Positions 1-10,281 of a stretch of DNA of 64,000 nt are shown here, piece by piece (within the stretch, counting starts at the first letter, position 1; each line of letters starts with the position of its first letter). Made by a program: the position numbers and the translations under genes. The notes under the pieces were generated by a model that was not told the DNA's origin, searched no databases, and saw only the letters and a list, made by a program, of their open reading frames with translations. The DNA is taken from the NCBI RefSeq assembly GCF_030347395.1, contig NZ_CP128170.1, positions 806,001-870,000 of the forward strand, in the 5' to 3' direction. This DNA comes from Microbacterium sp. ET2 (lineage in GTDB: Bacteria; Actinomycetota; Actinomycetes; Actinomycetales; Microbacteriaceae).

Positions 1-1311
1 CATGACGAATCGAGGGTCGGAGCGGTCCAGGGCCACGTCTCCGGCCTCGGCCTCGCCGAGCTCCAGGCAGTCAGGCCAGCGCAGGGCGCCCTTCCACGAG
101 CGCGAGGGCGCCCGGATGCCGGAGTTGTCCTGCTGGGTGGCGTACAGGTCGAACGGGAACCGGTGGTCCACGTCGAACCGGTAGAACTGCGCGGTCGGCT
201 GGTTGTAGATCGACGACCAGGTCATCCCGCCGTTGACGCTCACGCAGGCGCCCCCGTCGTTGCCGTTGATCATCCGCTGCGGGTCGCTGGGGTCGATCCA
301 CAGGTCGTGGTTGTCGCCGTGCGGGGTCTGGACCTGCTGGAAGGTCCGGCCGCCGTCGCGCGATCGCCAGGCCCACGTGTTCATGCACCACACGGTGTCG
401 GCCTCGGTGGGGTGCGCGATGATGTGGCTGTAGTACCAGGGTCGGCCCTGCACCGATCGCTCGGTCGACACGTGCGCCCAGGTCTGGCCCGCGTCATCCG
501 ATCGGTAGACACCGCCCTGTCCCCCGATCGCCTCGACCAGCGCCCACACCCGACCCGGCCGTGCCGGGCTGGCAGCGATGCCGATCCGTCCGAGCAGGCC
601 CGTGGCGAAGCCGGGGTGATCCGAGATCAGCTCCCAGGTGTCGCCGCCGTCGCGCGATCGCCACAGGCCCGAGTCCTCTCCGCCCGAGACGATGTCCCAG
701 GGGTGGCGGACCATCTGCCAGATGGAGGCGTACACGACCCGCGGGTTCGCCGGGTCCAGAACGAGGTCGGCGGCCCCGGCGCGATCTGAGACGTGCAGCA
801 CCAGATCCCAGGTGTCGCCGCCGTCGCGGGTGCGGTAGACGCCGCGCTCGGCAGAGGGGCCGAACACGTCTCCGAGCGCCGCGACGAAGGCGACGTCGGC
901 GTCGCGCGGATCGACCCGGACCTTGGCGATGTGCTTCGTGGCGTCGAGCCCCCGGTGCTGCCAGGTCCGGCCGCCGTCGACGGTGCGATACACCCCGTCT
1001 CCGGGCACGACGTTGTTGCGGGCGAAGGATTCACCCGTTCCCACCCACACCACCTGCGGATCGGCGTCGGCGACGGCGATCGCCCCCACCGAGGCGGATT
1101 CGAGGAACCCGTCGGACATGGGCTTCCAGTACTGGCCGGCGTCGTCGGTCATCCAGACACCGCCGGAGCACGCGCCCATCCAGAACCGGGAGCGGTCGGA
1201 GGGATCACCCGCGACGGCGACGACGCGGCCTCCGCGGGATGGTCCGACGCTGCGCCAGCGGATGACGTCGGGGCCGAGTTCGGCGGCCAGGTCCTCGCTC
1301 GAACGGGTCAT
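1..1311 (-). CDS. Asp-box (BNR/VPS10-like) beta-propeller protein, 3' end outside window
   Basis: The reading frame runs off the left edge, so about 437 codons are visible and the C-terminus is missing. Seven or more Asp-box blades can be read, of the form S/T-x-D-x-G-x-T-W, for example near residues 54-62 and 111-119, with variants TRDGGDTW, SRDGGDTW and SDDAGQTW. This is the pattern of sialidase/sortilin-type propellers often annotated as glycosyl hydrolase or WD40/YVTN/BNR-like proteins. No signal peptide is visible: the protein begins MTRSSEDLAAELG and enters the first blade by about residue 20. The ATG at 1311 has a good GAAGGAG ribosome site six bases upstream. It lies 16 bases after the PPOX gene and reads as the last visible gene of the importer 1 operon. 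Enzymatic activity cannot be inferred, because Asp boxes are structural. Confidence 0.8.
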   Translation of the reverse strand, partial: MTRSSEDLAAELGPDVIRWRSVGPSRGGRVVAVAGDPSDRSRFWMGACSGGVWMTDDAGQYWKPMSDGFLESASVGAIAVADADPQVVWVGTGESFARNNVVPGDGVYRTVDGGRTWQHRGLDATKHIAKVRVDPRDADVAFVAALGDVFGPSAERGVYRTRDGGDTWDLVLHVSDRAGAADLVLDPANPRVVYASIWQMVRHPWDIVSGGEDSGLWRSRDGGDTWELISDHPGFATGLLGRIGIAASPARPGRVWALVEAIGGQGGVYRSDDAGQTWAHVSTERSVQGRPWYYSHIIAHPTEADTVWCMNTWAWRSRDGGRTFQQVQTPHGDNHDLWIDPSDPQRMINGNDGGACVSVNGGMTWSSIYNQPTAQFYRFDVDHRFPFDLYATQQDNSGIRAPSRSWKGALRWPDCLELGEAEAGDVALDRSDPRFVM

Positions 1312-1327
1312 GCCTTCTCCTTCGCGC

Positions 1328-1702
1328 TCACGCATAGGGCCGGATCTTGCAGATGACGCGTTCGCTCTCGATCTGCTCTGCGATGTAGGAGCGGCCGAAG
1401 TAGCGTTCGGACAGCTCGTCGATGTGGGCGCGCGCGCGATCGCCGAGGATGAACTCGATCACCTCGCCCCGCACCTCGGCGTAGCTGTAGGGATTCGCCT
1501 GATCGATGATCAGCACCGCCACCCGGGGGTCGTGTCTCATATGACGGTACTTCAGACGGTGCACCTCGGTGTTGATGAGGATGTGCTCGTCGTCGCAATC
1601 GACCCACATCACCTGGGCGGTGGGCGATCCGTCTTTTCGCAGCGTCGTGAGCGAGGCGAAGTTCTTGCCCTTCGCGAGGGCGCGCGTGTGCTCGTCGAGC
1701 AT
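1328..1702 (-). CDS. PPOX-class flavin/F420-dependent oxidoreductase (pyridoxamine-phosphate-oxidase fold)
   Basis: This is a 124-residue split-barrel protein of the pyridoxamine 5'-phosphate oxidase-like family, close in size and layout to Rv1155-type F420-binding reductases. The visible family features are the N-terminal LTTLRKDGSPTAQVMW strand pair, the ILINTE strand and the basic segment RLKYRHMRHDPRVAV. Members bind FMN or deazaflavin F420 as homodimers and reduce diverse substrates. The specific substrate is unknown. The ATG at 1702 has AAAGG upstream. It sits 18 bases after the permease gene and 16 bases before the propeller gene, in one operon with peptide importer 1. An LLM-family oxidoreductase, another family that includes F420 users, is encoded about 8 kb away at 9242-10279. 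Confidence 0.85.
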   Translation of the reverse strand: MLDEHTRALAKGKNFASLTTLRKDGSPTAQVMWVDCDDEHILINTEVHRLKYRHMRHDPRVAVLIIDQANPYSYAEVRGEVIEFILGDRARAHIDELSERYFGRSYIAEQIESERVICKIRPYA

Positions 1703-1720
1703 GTTGACCTTTCTTGGATC

Positions 1721-2680
1721 TCACTTCACGCGGACGCGCGAATCGAGGAGCGCGTACACGATGTCGACCAGGATCGAGGAGATCACCACGAACAGCGAGG
1801 CCAGCAGCATCGTCCCGATGATGACCGGCTGGTCGCCGCGGGTGACCGACTGGATCGCCAGCCGCCCGATGCCGTTGATCCCGAAGATCTGCTCGGTCAC
1901 GACGAGGCCGCCCATGAGGACCGCGATGTCCAGGCTCACCTGGGTGACGACAGGGGTGAGGGCGCTCCGCATGCCGTGGCGGTACACCACCGCGCCTTCG
2001 CTCAGACCTTTGGCGCGGGCGGTGCGGATGTAGTCCTCACCGAGCACCCCCGCGAGCTGGCTGCGCGTGAGGCGGGCGTAAGTCGCCGCCGAGACGAAGC
2101 CGACGGTGATCCACGGGAGGATCAGATGGCGCGCCCACTCCCAGGGGTTCTCGGTGAGGGGCACGTACCCCGCGGCCGGGAAGAGCGGGAGCCCCAGCAC
2201 CGTCAGCTGGAAGAAGAAGACGTAGAGCAGGAGCAGACCGACGACGAAGGTGGGGACGCTCAGACCGCTGAGGACGAACACGGTGCTCACCCGGTCGCGG
2301 AAGGACCCCGGCCGCCGGGCGGCGCCGATGCCGATGCTGATGCCCATCAGGAGCGCCATCGCGAGCCCCCCGATCGCGATCGAGGCGGTCTCGGGCAAGC
2401 GCGAGACGATCGAGTCGAGGACCGGCTGCTGGTTGAAGAACGAGTACCCGAGGTCGCCTCTGAGCAGTCCGCCCATGTAGATCGCGTAGCGCTCGAGGAT
2501 CGGCAGATCCAGTCCCAGACGCTCGCGCACCTGGTCGACCTGGGCGTTCGTCGCCTGCACGCCGGCGATGGTGCGCGCCGGGTCGTTGGGCGCGACATAG
2601 AACAGGAGGAACATGATCGCGCTGATCGCGAACAGGGTGAGGATGCCGGAGACCACCCGGCGACTGAGGAAGCGGATCAT
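1721..2680 (-). CDS. Peptide ABC transporter permease, DppB type (importer 1)
   Basis: This is a 319-residue inner-membrane permease of the dipeptide/oligopeptide/nickel class. The N-terminus (MIRFLSRRVVSGILTLF) gives the first membrane helix, followed by the usual periplasmic loop with the PNDPAR motif. About five further helices follow, and the EAA loop (AKGLSEGAVVYRHGMRSAL) contacts the ATPase. The ATG at 2680 was chosen because it overlaps the end of the DppC gene as ATGA. Longer upstream reading in this frame is an out-of-frame extension through that gene. It works with the DppC partner and the fused ATPase to import peptides delivered by the lipoprotein encoded at 5626-7416. Confidence 0.92.
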   Translation of the reverse strand: MIRFLSRRVVSGILTLFAISAIMFLLFYVAPNDPARTIAGVQATNAQVDQVRERLGLDLPILERYAIYMGGLLRGDLGYSFFNQQPVLDSIVSRLPETASIAIGGLAMALLMGISIGIGAARRPGSFRDRVSTVFVLSGLSVPTFVVGLLLLYVFFFQLTVLGLPLFPAAGYVPLTENPWEWARHLILPWITVGFVSAATYARLTRSQLAGVLGEDYIRTARAKGLSEGAVVYRHGMRSALTPVVTQVSLDIAVLMGGLVVTEQIFGINGIGRLAIQSVTRGDQPVIIGTMLLASLFVVISSILVDIVYALLDSRVRVK

Positions 2681-3728
2681 GCGTGCGCGGCCTTCCGTGC
2701 GGCGCGCTTGGCGGCGCGGCGGCGGGCGAGACGGCGGCGACCGGCGAAGAGCGTCTGCCGCGGGTCCAGCGCGTCGCGGATCGAGTCGCCGAGGAGGTTG
2801 AAGGCGAGGGTCACCGACAGCAGCGCCGCCGAGGGGAAGATGACCAGCCACGGAGCGATCGTGTAGAGCGATCCCTGAGAGGCGATCGAGAGCATGTTCC
2901 CCCAGGTCGCCGTCGGGGGCAGCACGCCGAGACCGAGGAACGACAGGGTCGCTTCGAAGACGATCGCCTGCGGGATGAGCAGGGTGCCGTAGACGAGGAT
3001 CGGCACGAGCAGGTTGGGGAGGACGTCCACGCGCATGATGCGCCAGTTCGACGCCCCGAGCGAGCGCGCGGCTTCGACGAACTCGCGTTCGCGGAGCGAG
3101 AGCACCTGTCCCCGCACGACGCGGGCGATCGGTGCCCAGGAGAACAGGACGATCACGATCACCGTGGTCGTCAGGGACGGCCCGACCAGCGCCACGAGAG
3201 AGATGGCGAAGAGGAGCTGGGGGAGGCTGAGGGTGGTGTCCATCAGCCACGTGAGGACGGTGTCGACCCAACCGCGGAGGAATCCGGCGATCAGCCCGAC
3301 GAGAGTGCCGATCCCGAGGGCCCCGATCGTGGCGGCGAAGGCGACGATGAGGCTGACCTGCGCACCGTAGACGAGACGCACCAGCACGTCGCGGCCGAGG
3401 TTGTCGGTGCCCAAGAGGAACTCCGGCCCCGGCGCGACGGGTGCGCCGAACTCCGACAGCCCCGTATCGCGGAATTGCTCGTCCGGGCCATGACCGACCC
3501 AGGCGGCGACGAGGGGCGCGGCGACGGCTGCGAGGATGACGAGGATGATCACCGCGGCGGAGATCATCGCGGTGCGGTCGCGCCGCAGCCTGCTCCAGAC
3601 CAGCTGGAGGGGACTGCGCGCCGCGACGGCGGTCTGCCGGGTCAGCCCCGGAACGGCCTTCGCCTCGGCGGCTTCGGCCTCCTCCTCGTGCTCCGCCGCC
3701 ACGCGGGCATCCGTGGGTCCGGACCCGC

Positions 3729-3732
<4 letters not shown>
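2677..3732 (-). CDS. Peptide ABC transporter permease, DppC type (importer 1)
   Basis: This 351-residue permease is longer than the usual 280-300. It has a roughly 50-residue N-terminal extension rich in Glu and Ala before the first helix, and a strongly basic C-terminal tail of alternating Arg and Ala. The core shows the DppC features: an N-terminal helix (AMISAAVIILVILAAVAAPL), the HPLGTD-like stretch LLGTDNLGRDVLVRL, and the EAA loop SLGASNWRIMRVDVLPNL. The ATG at 3732 follows GGAG by six bases and overlaps the ATPase stop as ATGA, so translation is coupled. It forms the heterodimeric channel with the protein encoded at 1721-2680. Confidence 0.92.
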
Positions 3733-5576
<1,844 letters not shown>

Positions 5577-5615
5577 GTGGCACCTCCTTCTCTCTCATTT
5601 CGTGATTCTCAGGAC

Positions 5616-5639
5616 TCCTCGACGATCACTCGTCGAGGA
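5616..5639 (-). promoter_or_regulatory. Perfect hairpin between binding-protein and ATPase genes (importer 1)
   Basis: Ten-base arms (TCCTCGACGA and its exact complement) flank a TCAC loop that contains the stop codon of the binding-protein gene. No T tract follows. The position suggests an mRNA 3'-end stabiliser or partial terminator that leaves the binding protein in excess, as known for maltose-type operons. The function is inferred. Confidence 0.55.
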
Positions 5640-7416
5640 ACACCTTCGTCATGTCGCCGTTGTTGGTCCACGCGTTCCATTCGAACCCGCCGACCCGCTC
5701 CGAGTGGAAGACGGGGGTGCGAGCGAAGGCGATCGGGACCCAGGCCGCGTCCTCGGTCGCGACCGCATCGGCCTCGATCCACAGCTCGTTCGCCTGTTCC
5801 GGAGTCTCGGCCGCGAGGGCCTCGTCGACGAGGGTGTTGAACTCCTCGTTGTTCCAGCCGCCGAAGTTCGGTGAGCCGGCCTCGTAGCCGCGTCCGTCGA
5901 GCATGGGCACCAGGTAGGGGCGGCCGCCGAAGTAGTCGGCGCTCCACGCCGCCAGCGCGATGTCCCACTCGCCGGCCTCGGTGATGTCCTGGTTGAGCAG
6001 GAACTCGCTGTAGAAGGCGTTCTGCGTGGTGACCTTCATCTCCACCTGGAACCCGGCGGCTTCGAGGTCCTGTTGCATCGCCGTGGCGAGCGAGGCGTAC
6101 GGCTCGGTCTCGCGGTAGAGCAGCTTGACGGGCACACCGTCGGCGTAGCCTGCCTCCTCCAGCAGCTCCTGCGCGCGCGCGGTGTCGCCCTCGGCGGGCA
6201 CGTCCAGCACGTTGGCCTGCTCGGTTCCCAAGACCTCGGGGGGCAGGATCTGGGTTGCCACCTCGGCAAGGCCCGGGCCACCCAGGATCTGCTGCGACGC
6301 CGCGCGGTCGATGGCGAAGTTCAAGGCCTGACGGACGGTGGTATTGCCGTAGGCGCCGTCCGCGTTCGGGCTGAGGGTGTTGATCACGACGTAGGGGCGG
6401 ATCGCGCCGTCGCTGCCGATGACCAGACGCTCGTCGTTCGCGCCGATCAGCGCCGGCACCGAGGCGGTCGGGGTGACCGTGTCGGCCCACTGCATGTCGA
6501 CGGTGCCGGCCTCCAGCTGCTGCTGCACAGCGGCGGCGTCCTGACCCATCGAGATCTCGATGGCGTCGACGTTCGCGTCGCGGATCGGGTCGAGCTCGGC
6601 GTTCCATACCGGGTTGCGCTCGAGGGTGAAGCTCTCCTCGGGAACGTACTCGGCGATGCGGTACGGACCGGTGGAGATGATGTTCTGACGGAGCTCCGGG
6701 GAGTCGGGCAGGTACTCGAGGTACTCCACCGGCTGCGGCGCGAGGAAGACACCCAGCGCCATGATGTCGATGAAGTCCGCGGCCGGCTGCGTGATGGTGA
6801 ACTCGACGGTGCGCTCGTCCACGGCACGGACACCCTCGACGTCGTTGCCCTCGATGTAGGCCCGGATGGCCTCGACCGTCGGCTCGACCTCGGCGAAGCC
6901 TTCGCAGTACTCGGCGAGGCCGACGATGGTGTCGGTGAAGTAGCTCAGGGCGTTGGAGGGCGACACCGGGTTGCAGATGCGCTTCGCCGCGAGCACGACA
7001 TCCTCGGCGACGACCTCGCGGGCGCCGTCGGGCGCATCGAACTCCACGCCCTCCTGCAGCTCGACCGTGTAGACCGTGCCGTCCTCGGAGATCCCGCCGT
7101 TGTCCTCGGTCGGGATCTCCAGCGCCAGGTCGGGCACGATCTCGGTGTTGCCGGTGTCGTTACCCGTCGGGACGTGGGCGAACAGCGTCCGGGTCAGGGC
7201 GCGGTGGATCTGGTAGTCCGGCGCCGAGTACGATGCGGCGGGGTCGAGATAGAGGACATCGGAGTTGCCCGCCAGGCGCAGGGTCCCGCCGGTCGCGGCG
7301 TCGTCGCCGCCGGATGCGTCAGTCTCGCCTCCCCCGGGGTTGGAGCACGCGCTCAGGACGAGCGCGGGCAGCGCGAGGGCTGCGGCGATGACCGCCAGCC
7401 GTGATCTTTTGTGCAT
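5626..7416 (-). CDS. Peptide ABC transporter substrate-binding lipoprotein (family 5, importer 1)
   Basis: This 596-residue extracytoplasmic solute-binding protein has a lipoprotein signal: MHKRSR, a hydrophobic core, then the lipobox VLSAC with the lipidated Cys at residue 24. A Gly/Asp/Ser-rich linker follows, then the family 5 domain with motifs such as LYLDPAASYSAPDYQIHRAL and PYRIAEYVPEESFTLERNP. It captures peptides at the membrane surface for the adjacent permeases. The ATG at 7416 was chosen for its AGAGGAAA ribosome site and because it gives a clean signal peptide. The frame is open for another 40 codons upstream but those lack signal character. It is the first gene of the importer 1 operon. 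The ligand cannot be told from sequence. Confidence 0.93.
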   Translation of the reverse strand: MHKRSRLAVIAAALALPALVLSACSNPGGGETDASGGDDAATGGTLRLAGNSDVLYLDPAASYSAPDYQIHRALTRTLFAHVPTGNDTGNTEIVPDLALEIPTEDNGGISEDGTVYTVELQEGVEFDAPDGAREVVAEDVVLAAKRICNPVSPSNALSYFTDTIVGLAEYCEGFAEVEPTVEAIRAYIEGNDVEGVRAVDERTVEFTITQPAADFIDIMALGVFLAPQPVEYLEYLPDSPELRQNIISTGPYRIAEYVPEESFTLERNPVWNAELDPIRDANVDAIEISMGQDAAAVQQQLEAGTVDMQWADTVTPTASVPALIGANDERLVIGSDGAIRPYVVINTLSPNADGAYGNTTVRQALNFAIDRAASQQILGGPGLAEVATQILPPEVLGTEQANVLDVPAEGDTARAQELLEEAGYADGVPVKLLYRETEPYASLATAMQQDLEAAGFQVEMKVTTQNAFYSEFLLNQDITEAGEWDIALAAWSADYFGGRPYLVPMLDGRGYEAGSPNFGGWNNEEFNTLVDEALAAETPEQANELWIEADAVATEDAAWVPIAFARTPVFHSERVGGFEWNAWTNNGDMTKVFLDE

Positions 7417-7493
7417 GGTGTTTCCTCTCATGCGTTTCGTCGGCTTTCCCTCCGCACGGGCGCCGAAGGGGTTGTGAACACCGTGACGCGACT

Positions 7494-7583
7494 GTGTTTC
7501 AACGCACGGCCACGTGTGTTTCAGTTTTGCAAACAATCACTCTTCGTTGCGTGAAGTTTGGCTTTGACAAGCCTAATGCCAAA
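7494..7583. promoter_or_regulatory. Operator-like repeats upstream of importer 1
   Basis: The 194-base gap before the binding-protein gene is AT-rich for this genome. It holds a direct repeat GTGTTTCA at 7494-7501 and 7516-7523, exactly 22 bases or two helical turns apart. It also holds overlapping palindromes: TTTGGC at 7557 paired with GCCAAA at 7578, and GGCTT-TGAC-AAGCC at 7560-7573. These look like binding sites for one or two regulators. I could not assign a convincing -35/-10 pair. Confidence 0.4.
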
Positions 7584-7610
7584 TTCACCTTACATTCGAT
7601 ACCAATTCGA

Positions 7611-9245
7611 TTACGCCGGATCGAGGGTCGCCTCGATGGTGTCCAGGTCGCTCCGATCCCCGAGGATCTCCCATCGCTGCAGCGAGAAGGGCACATTGCC
7701 GTTCTGCCATACGCGGTCGTGGAGGCGCTGCAGAGAGAAGCTCTCCCCCTCGGCGACCATCGCGTCCGTGACGAGACGCAGCAGCTGCTGCTTTCCGACG
7801 TGGTACGACATCGCCAGTCCCGGGGTCGCCAGATACATGGCGCACTCCTCGCGCGCCGTCTCGACGTCCATCGGGACGAGGCGGACGAAGAAGTCGATGG
7901 CCTCGTCGAGGGAGAAGGCACCCGTCGCGAGATTCACGTCGACGACGACGCGCAGGCTCCGCAGGCGATTGAAGTTGTGGACGACCTCCTGGGAGTGGGG
8001 GGCGTCGTCGAAGAGCCCGGCCAGCAGCATCAGCTCCTCGTTGTAGAAGGCGATGCCCTCGTTCGCCACGGAGTCCACATAGCGACGGCGCACCGGATCC
8101 GGATTCGCCCACGACAGCGCGAGCTGCTTGTAGTGGGCGCCCTCGTGGATGATCCCCAAGCGGGGGTCGCGTGCATTGGCAGCGTAGAAGTAGGGCAGAT
8201 CCGGCCGGGGCGGTGGCATGTACGACACCCCGTCCTGATCGAGCCGGTCCTGGTCGGTGAGGTCGTCCGTCACGCCGAGGAATCGAATCGGCTCGAGGTA
8301 GGCCGGCATCGGGGCAACGTGGTATCGCTGCAGGCCGTCGGGCTGTGACAGCAGGCCCTCTCGCTCCGAGAAGGCTCGCACGTCGGCTTCCTGGGCGATC
8401 TGTCGCTGGACCTGGTCGTCGATGGTCGCGGCGATCGGATCGGACGGAAGGTCTCGGAAGCGGTTGCGGGTGACGGTCTCGGCGAGCACCGCGCGCCGGT
8501 AGTCCTGCAGGGCCGCGCGGACCAGCTCTTCCGGCTCCTCGGCGATGAGGGCGATGTTGCGCAGGAACCACACGAACTTCCCCCGGCCCACCGGCACCGA
8601 CGGGGCGAAGCCCGACGCCTCGGCGTCCAGCCACTCGCCGAAGCTCGCCAGCGCGTCACCGGCGGCCGGCGCGAGGAGGCGCAGCTCGCCGAGCACCTCG
8701 TCGGCGACGACACCGTCGAGGGCCTCGACGGAGGCGGCGAAGCGCTCGCGCATGCCGCGGAGCTCGAGCGCGGCGACGCGGGCCAGGTCGGCCACCCCGG
8801 CGCGCCGGAGGTTCTCCTCGGCCAGTGCGACCCGCTCGGGGATCGATCGGGCGACCTCGATGAGCCCCTGCTGCACATCGCCCGAGAAGGGAGGCCGCGG
8901 CAGGAGCAGGTCGAACCAGGGACCCAGGATCTGACCGACGAGGAAGACCGCATCGCGTTCCCAGTTGCGGAGCACGTCGGTGTCCCACTCCATCCTGTTC
9001 AGCACCGAGCGCAGCAGCCGCACATCGACCTGACCGGCGACGTCGCCGTCTTCGATCTCGAGTGCGTCCAGCCGTCCGCGGAAGTCCGCCACCGCCCGGC
9101 GACGCTCCTCGATGGAGGCGGGCGTGAAGTCCGGCACCCACCGCGGGTCGCGGCGCAGGCGTGGGATGTCGTCGGAGGAACGGAATGCCGCGCGGCGCGC
9201 CCACTCCTCGATGTCGTCCGAGAGCGCGATCAGGGCGTCGTTCAT
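7611..9245 (-). CDS. DUF885 family protein, predicted metallo-carboxypeptidase
   Basis: This is a 544-residue cytoplasmic protein with no signal peptide or membrane segment. DUF885 proteins are predicted zinc peptidases. Here the first metal motif reads HEGAHYKQ, in place of the usual HEGxPGHH, followed 20-30 residues later by NEGIAFYNEELML, which matches the family's second metal-ligand segment. The N-terminal two thirds is helical. The ATG at 9245 overlaps the LLM oxidoreductase stop as ATGA, so it is translated from the same mRNA as the aminotransferase and LLM genes. Lying just upstream of a peptide importer, it may process imported peptides. The substrate is unknown, and the altered first motif leaves activity to be shown. 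Confidence 0.85.
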   Translation of the reverse strand: MNDALIALSDDIEEWARRAAFRSSDDIPRLRRDPRWVPDFTPASIEERRRAVADFRGRLDALEIEDGDVAGQVDVRLLRSVLNRMEWDTDVLRNWERDAVFLVGQILGPWFDLLLPRPPFSGDVQQGLIEVARSIPERVALAEENLRRAGVADLARVAALELRGMRERFAASVEALDGVVADEVLGELRLLAPAAGDALASFGEWLDAEASGFAPSVPVGRGKFVWFLRNIALIAEEPEELVRAALQDYRRAVLAETVTRNRFRDLPSDPIAATIDDQVQRQIAQEADVRAFSEREGLLSQPDGLQRYHVAPMPAYLEPIRFLGVTDDLTDQDRLDQDGVSYMPPPRPDLPYFYAANARDPRLGIIHEGAHYKQLALSWANPDPVRRRYVDSVANEGIAFYNEELMLLAGLFDDAPHSQEVVHNFNRLRSLRVVVDVNLATGAFSLDEAIDFFVRLVPMDVETAREECAMYLATPGLAMSYHVGKQQLLRLVTDAMVAEGESFSLQRLHDRVWQNGNVPFSLQRWEILGDRSDLDTIEATLDPA

Positions 9246-10279
9246 GGGGTGCTCCTCAGGGCGGGAAGGACGCGGCGACCGAGAAGCTCGATCGCGGCGA
9301 CGGGATCGGGGCCGAGCGGGGGTCCGAAGGAAAGATGGTCGACACCGCGGGCCATCAGATCACGGCACCGCCGGATGACCGTGTCCGGGTCCCCGGAGAT
9401 GCCGAGAGAAAGCATCTGCGGGGTGATGGTGTCGATCGCGGCATCCTCATCGCCGTCGCGGAGGGCGTCGAGCGCCGGGGCGAAGTCCTCCGCGCGAAGG
9501 CCCGCCCGCTCGAGGAGGTACGGCGAGAACGCCCCGCCGTAGTAGGCGAGCTTGCGGGCGAGGGCGCGATCTGCCGAACGACGATCCTCGTCGATCGAGA
9601 GCCAGATGCAGGCGGGCATGTCGACCTCGGCCATCGTGCGGCCTGCGCGCTGCGCGCCGTCCGCGACCAGGGCCGAAGCGGTGGTGAAGTGCTCCGGTGG
9701 GAACAGCAGCGCAAGGACGCCGTCGGCCTCTTCGCCGGCGAATCCCAGCATCCGTGGGCTCATCGCCCCGATGTAGATGGGCACCGACGTCGGCGCGAGG
9801 CGCAGGTAGGCGTCACGGGTCCACCCCTCCCCCGCCCCGGCGACGTCCATCGGCCGCCGGCCGGACAGGAGTGCGCGCACAGCCCGGAGGGCCTCGCGGG
9901 TGGCGGTGAGGGGCGTGGGCTGGTCGATCCCGATCCATGACAGGAACTCCCCCGAGCCGGCCGCGAGGCCGAGCAGGAACCGCCCGCCGGAGATCTCCTG
10001 CAGGGTCGCTGCCGTCATCGCCAGCTCGGCCGGATGGACGGAGTACGGATTCATGATGCCGATGCCGAGGTGGATGCGCGTCGTGCGGGTGAACAGCGCA
10101 CCCAGGAGCGCGGGCGCGGAGCGCAGCATCAGGTCATGGGAGATCCACAGCTGGTCGATCCCCGCCTCCTCCGCGGCGAGGGCCATGGCGCTCAACGCCT
10201 CGAGCTCGAGGTCGTTGTTGACGCGCAGGCTGAAGCTGAGAGGCTTCTCGGTCGCGACAGCCGACAGCGTTTCGGACAC
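9242..10279 (-). CDS. LLM class flavin-dependent oxidoreductase
   Basis: This is a 345-residue TIM-barrel enzyme of the luciferase-like monooxygenase superfamily, which uses FMN or coenzyme F420. Visible family features include the N-terminal SLRVNNDLELEALSAMALAAEEAGID, the strand TRIHLGIGIMNPYSVHP, and GRFLLGLAAGSGEFL, a phosphate-binding type segment. The start is GTG at 10279 with GAGGAGT seven bases upstream. Further upstream reading overlaps the aminotransferase and was rejected. It lies two bases after the aminotransferase stop and overlaps the DUF885 start, so the three genes are one translational unit. Whether it uses FMN or F420 cannot be decided from sequence alone. Confidence 0.9.
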   Translation of the reverse strand: MSETLSAVATEKPLSFSLRVNNDLELEALSAMALAAEEAGIDQLWISHDLMLRSAPALLGALFTRTTRIHLGIGIMNPYSVHPAELAMTAATLQEISGGRFLLGLAAGSGEFLSWIGIDQPTPLTATREALRAVRALLSGRRPMDVAGAGEGWTRDAYLRLAPTSVPIYIGAMSPRMLGFAGEEADGVLALLFPPEHFTTASALVADGAQRAGRTMAEVDMPACIWLSIDEDRRSADRALARKLAYYGGAFSPYLLERAGLRAEDFAPALDALRDGDEDAAIDTITPQMLSLGISGDPDTVIRRCRDLMARGVDHLSFGPPLGPDPVAAIELLGRRVLPALRSTP

Positions 10280-10281
10280 CG

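Noticed and set aside
923..2866. 647-codon plus-strand open frame over the DppB and PPOX genes
   Set aside because: It is also an antisense shadow, with no recognisable motif, and conflicts with four minus-strand genes with ribosome sites.
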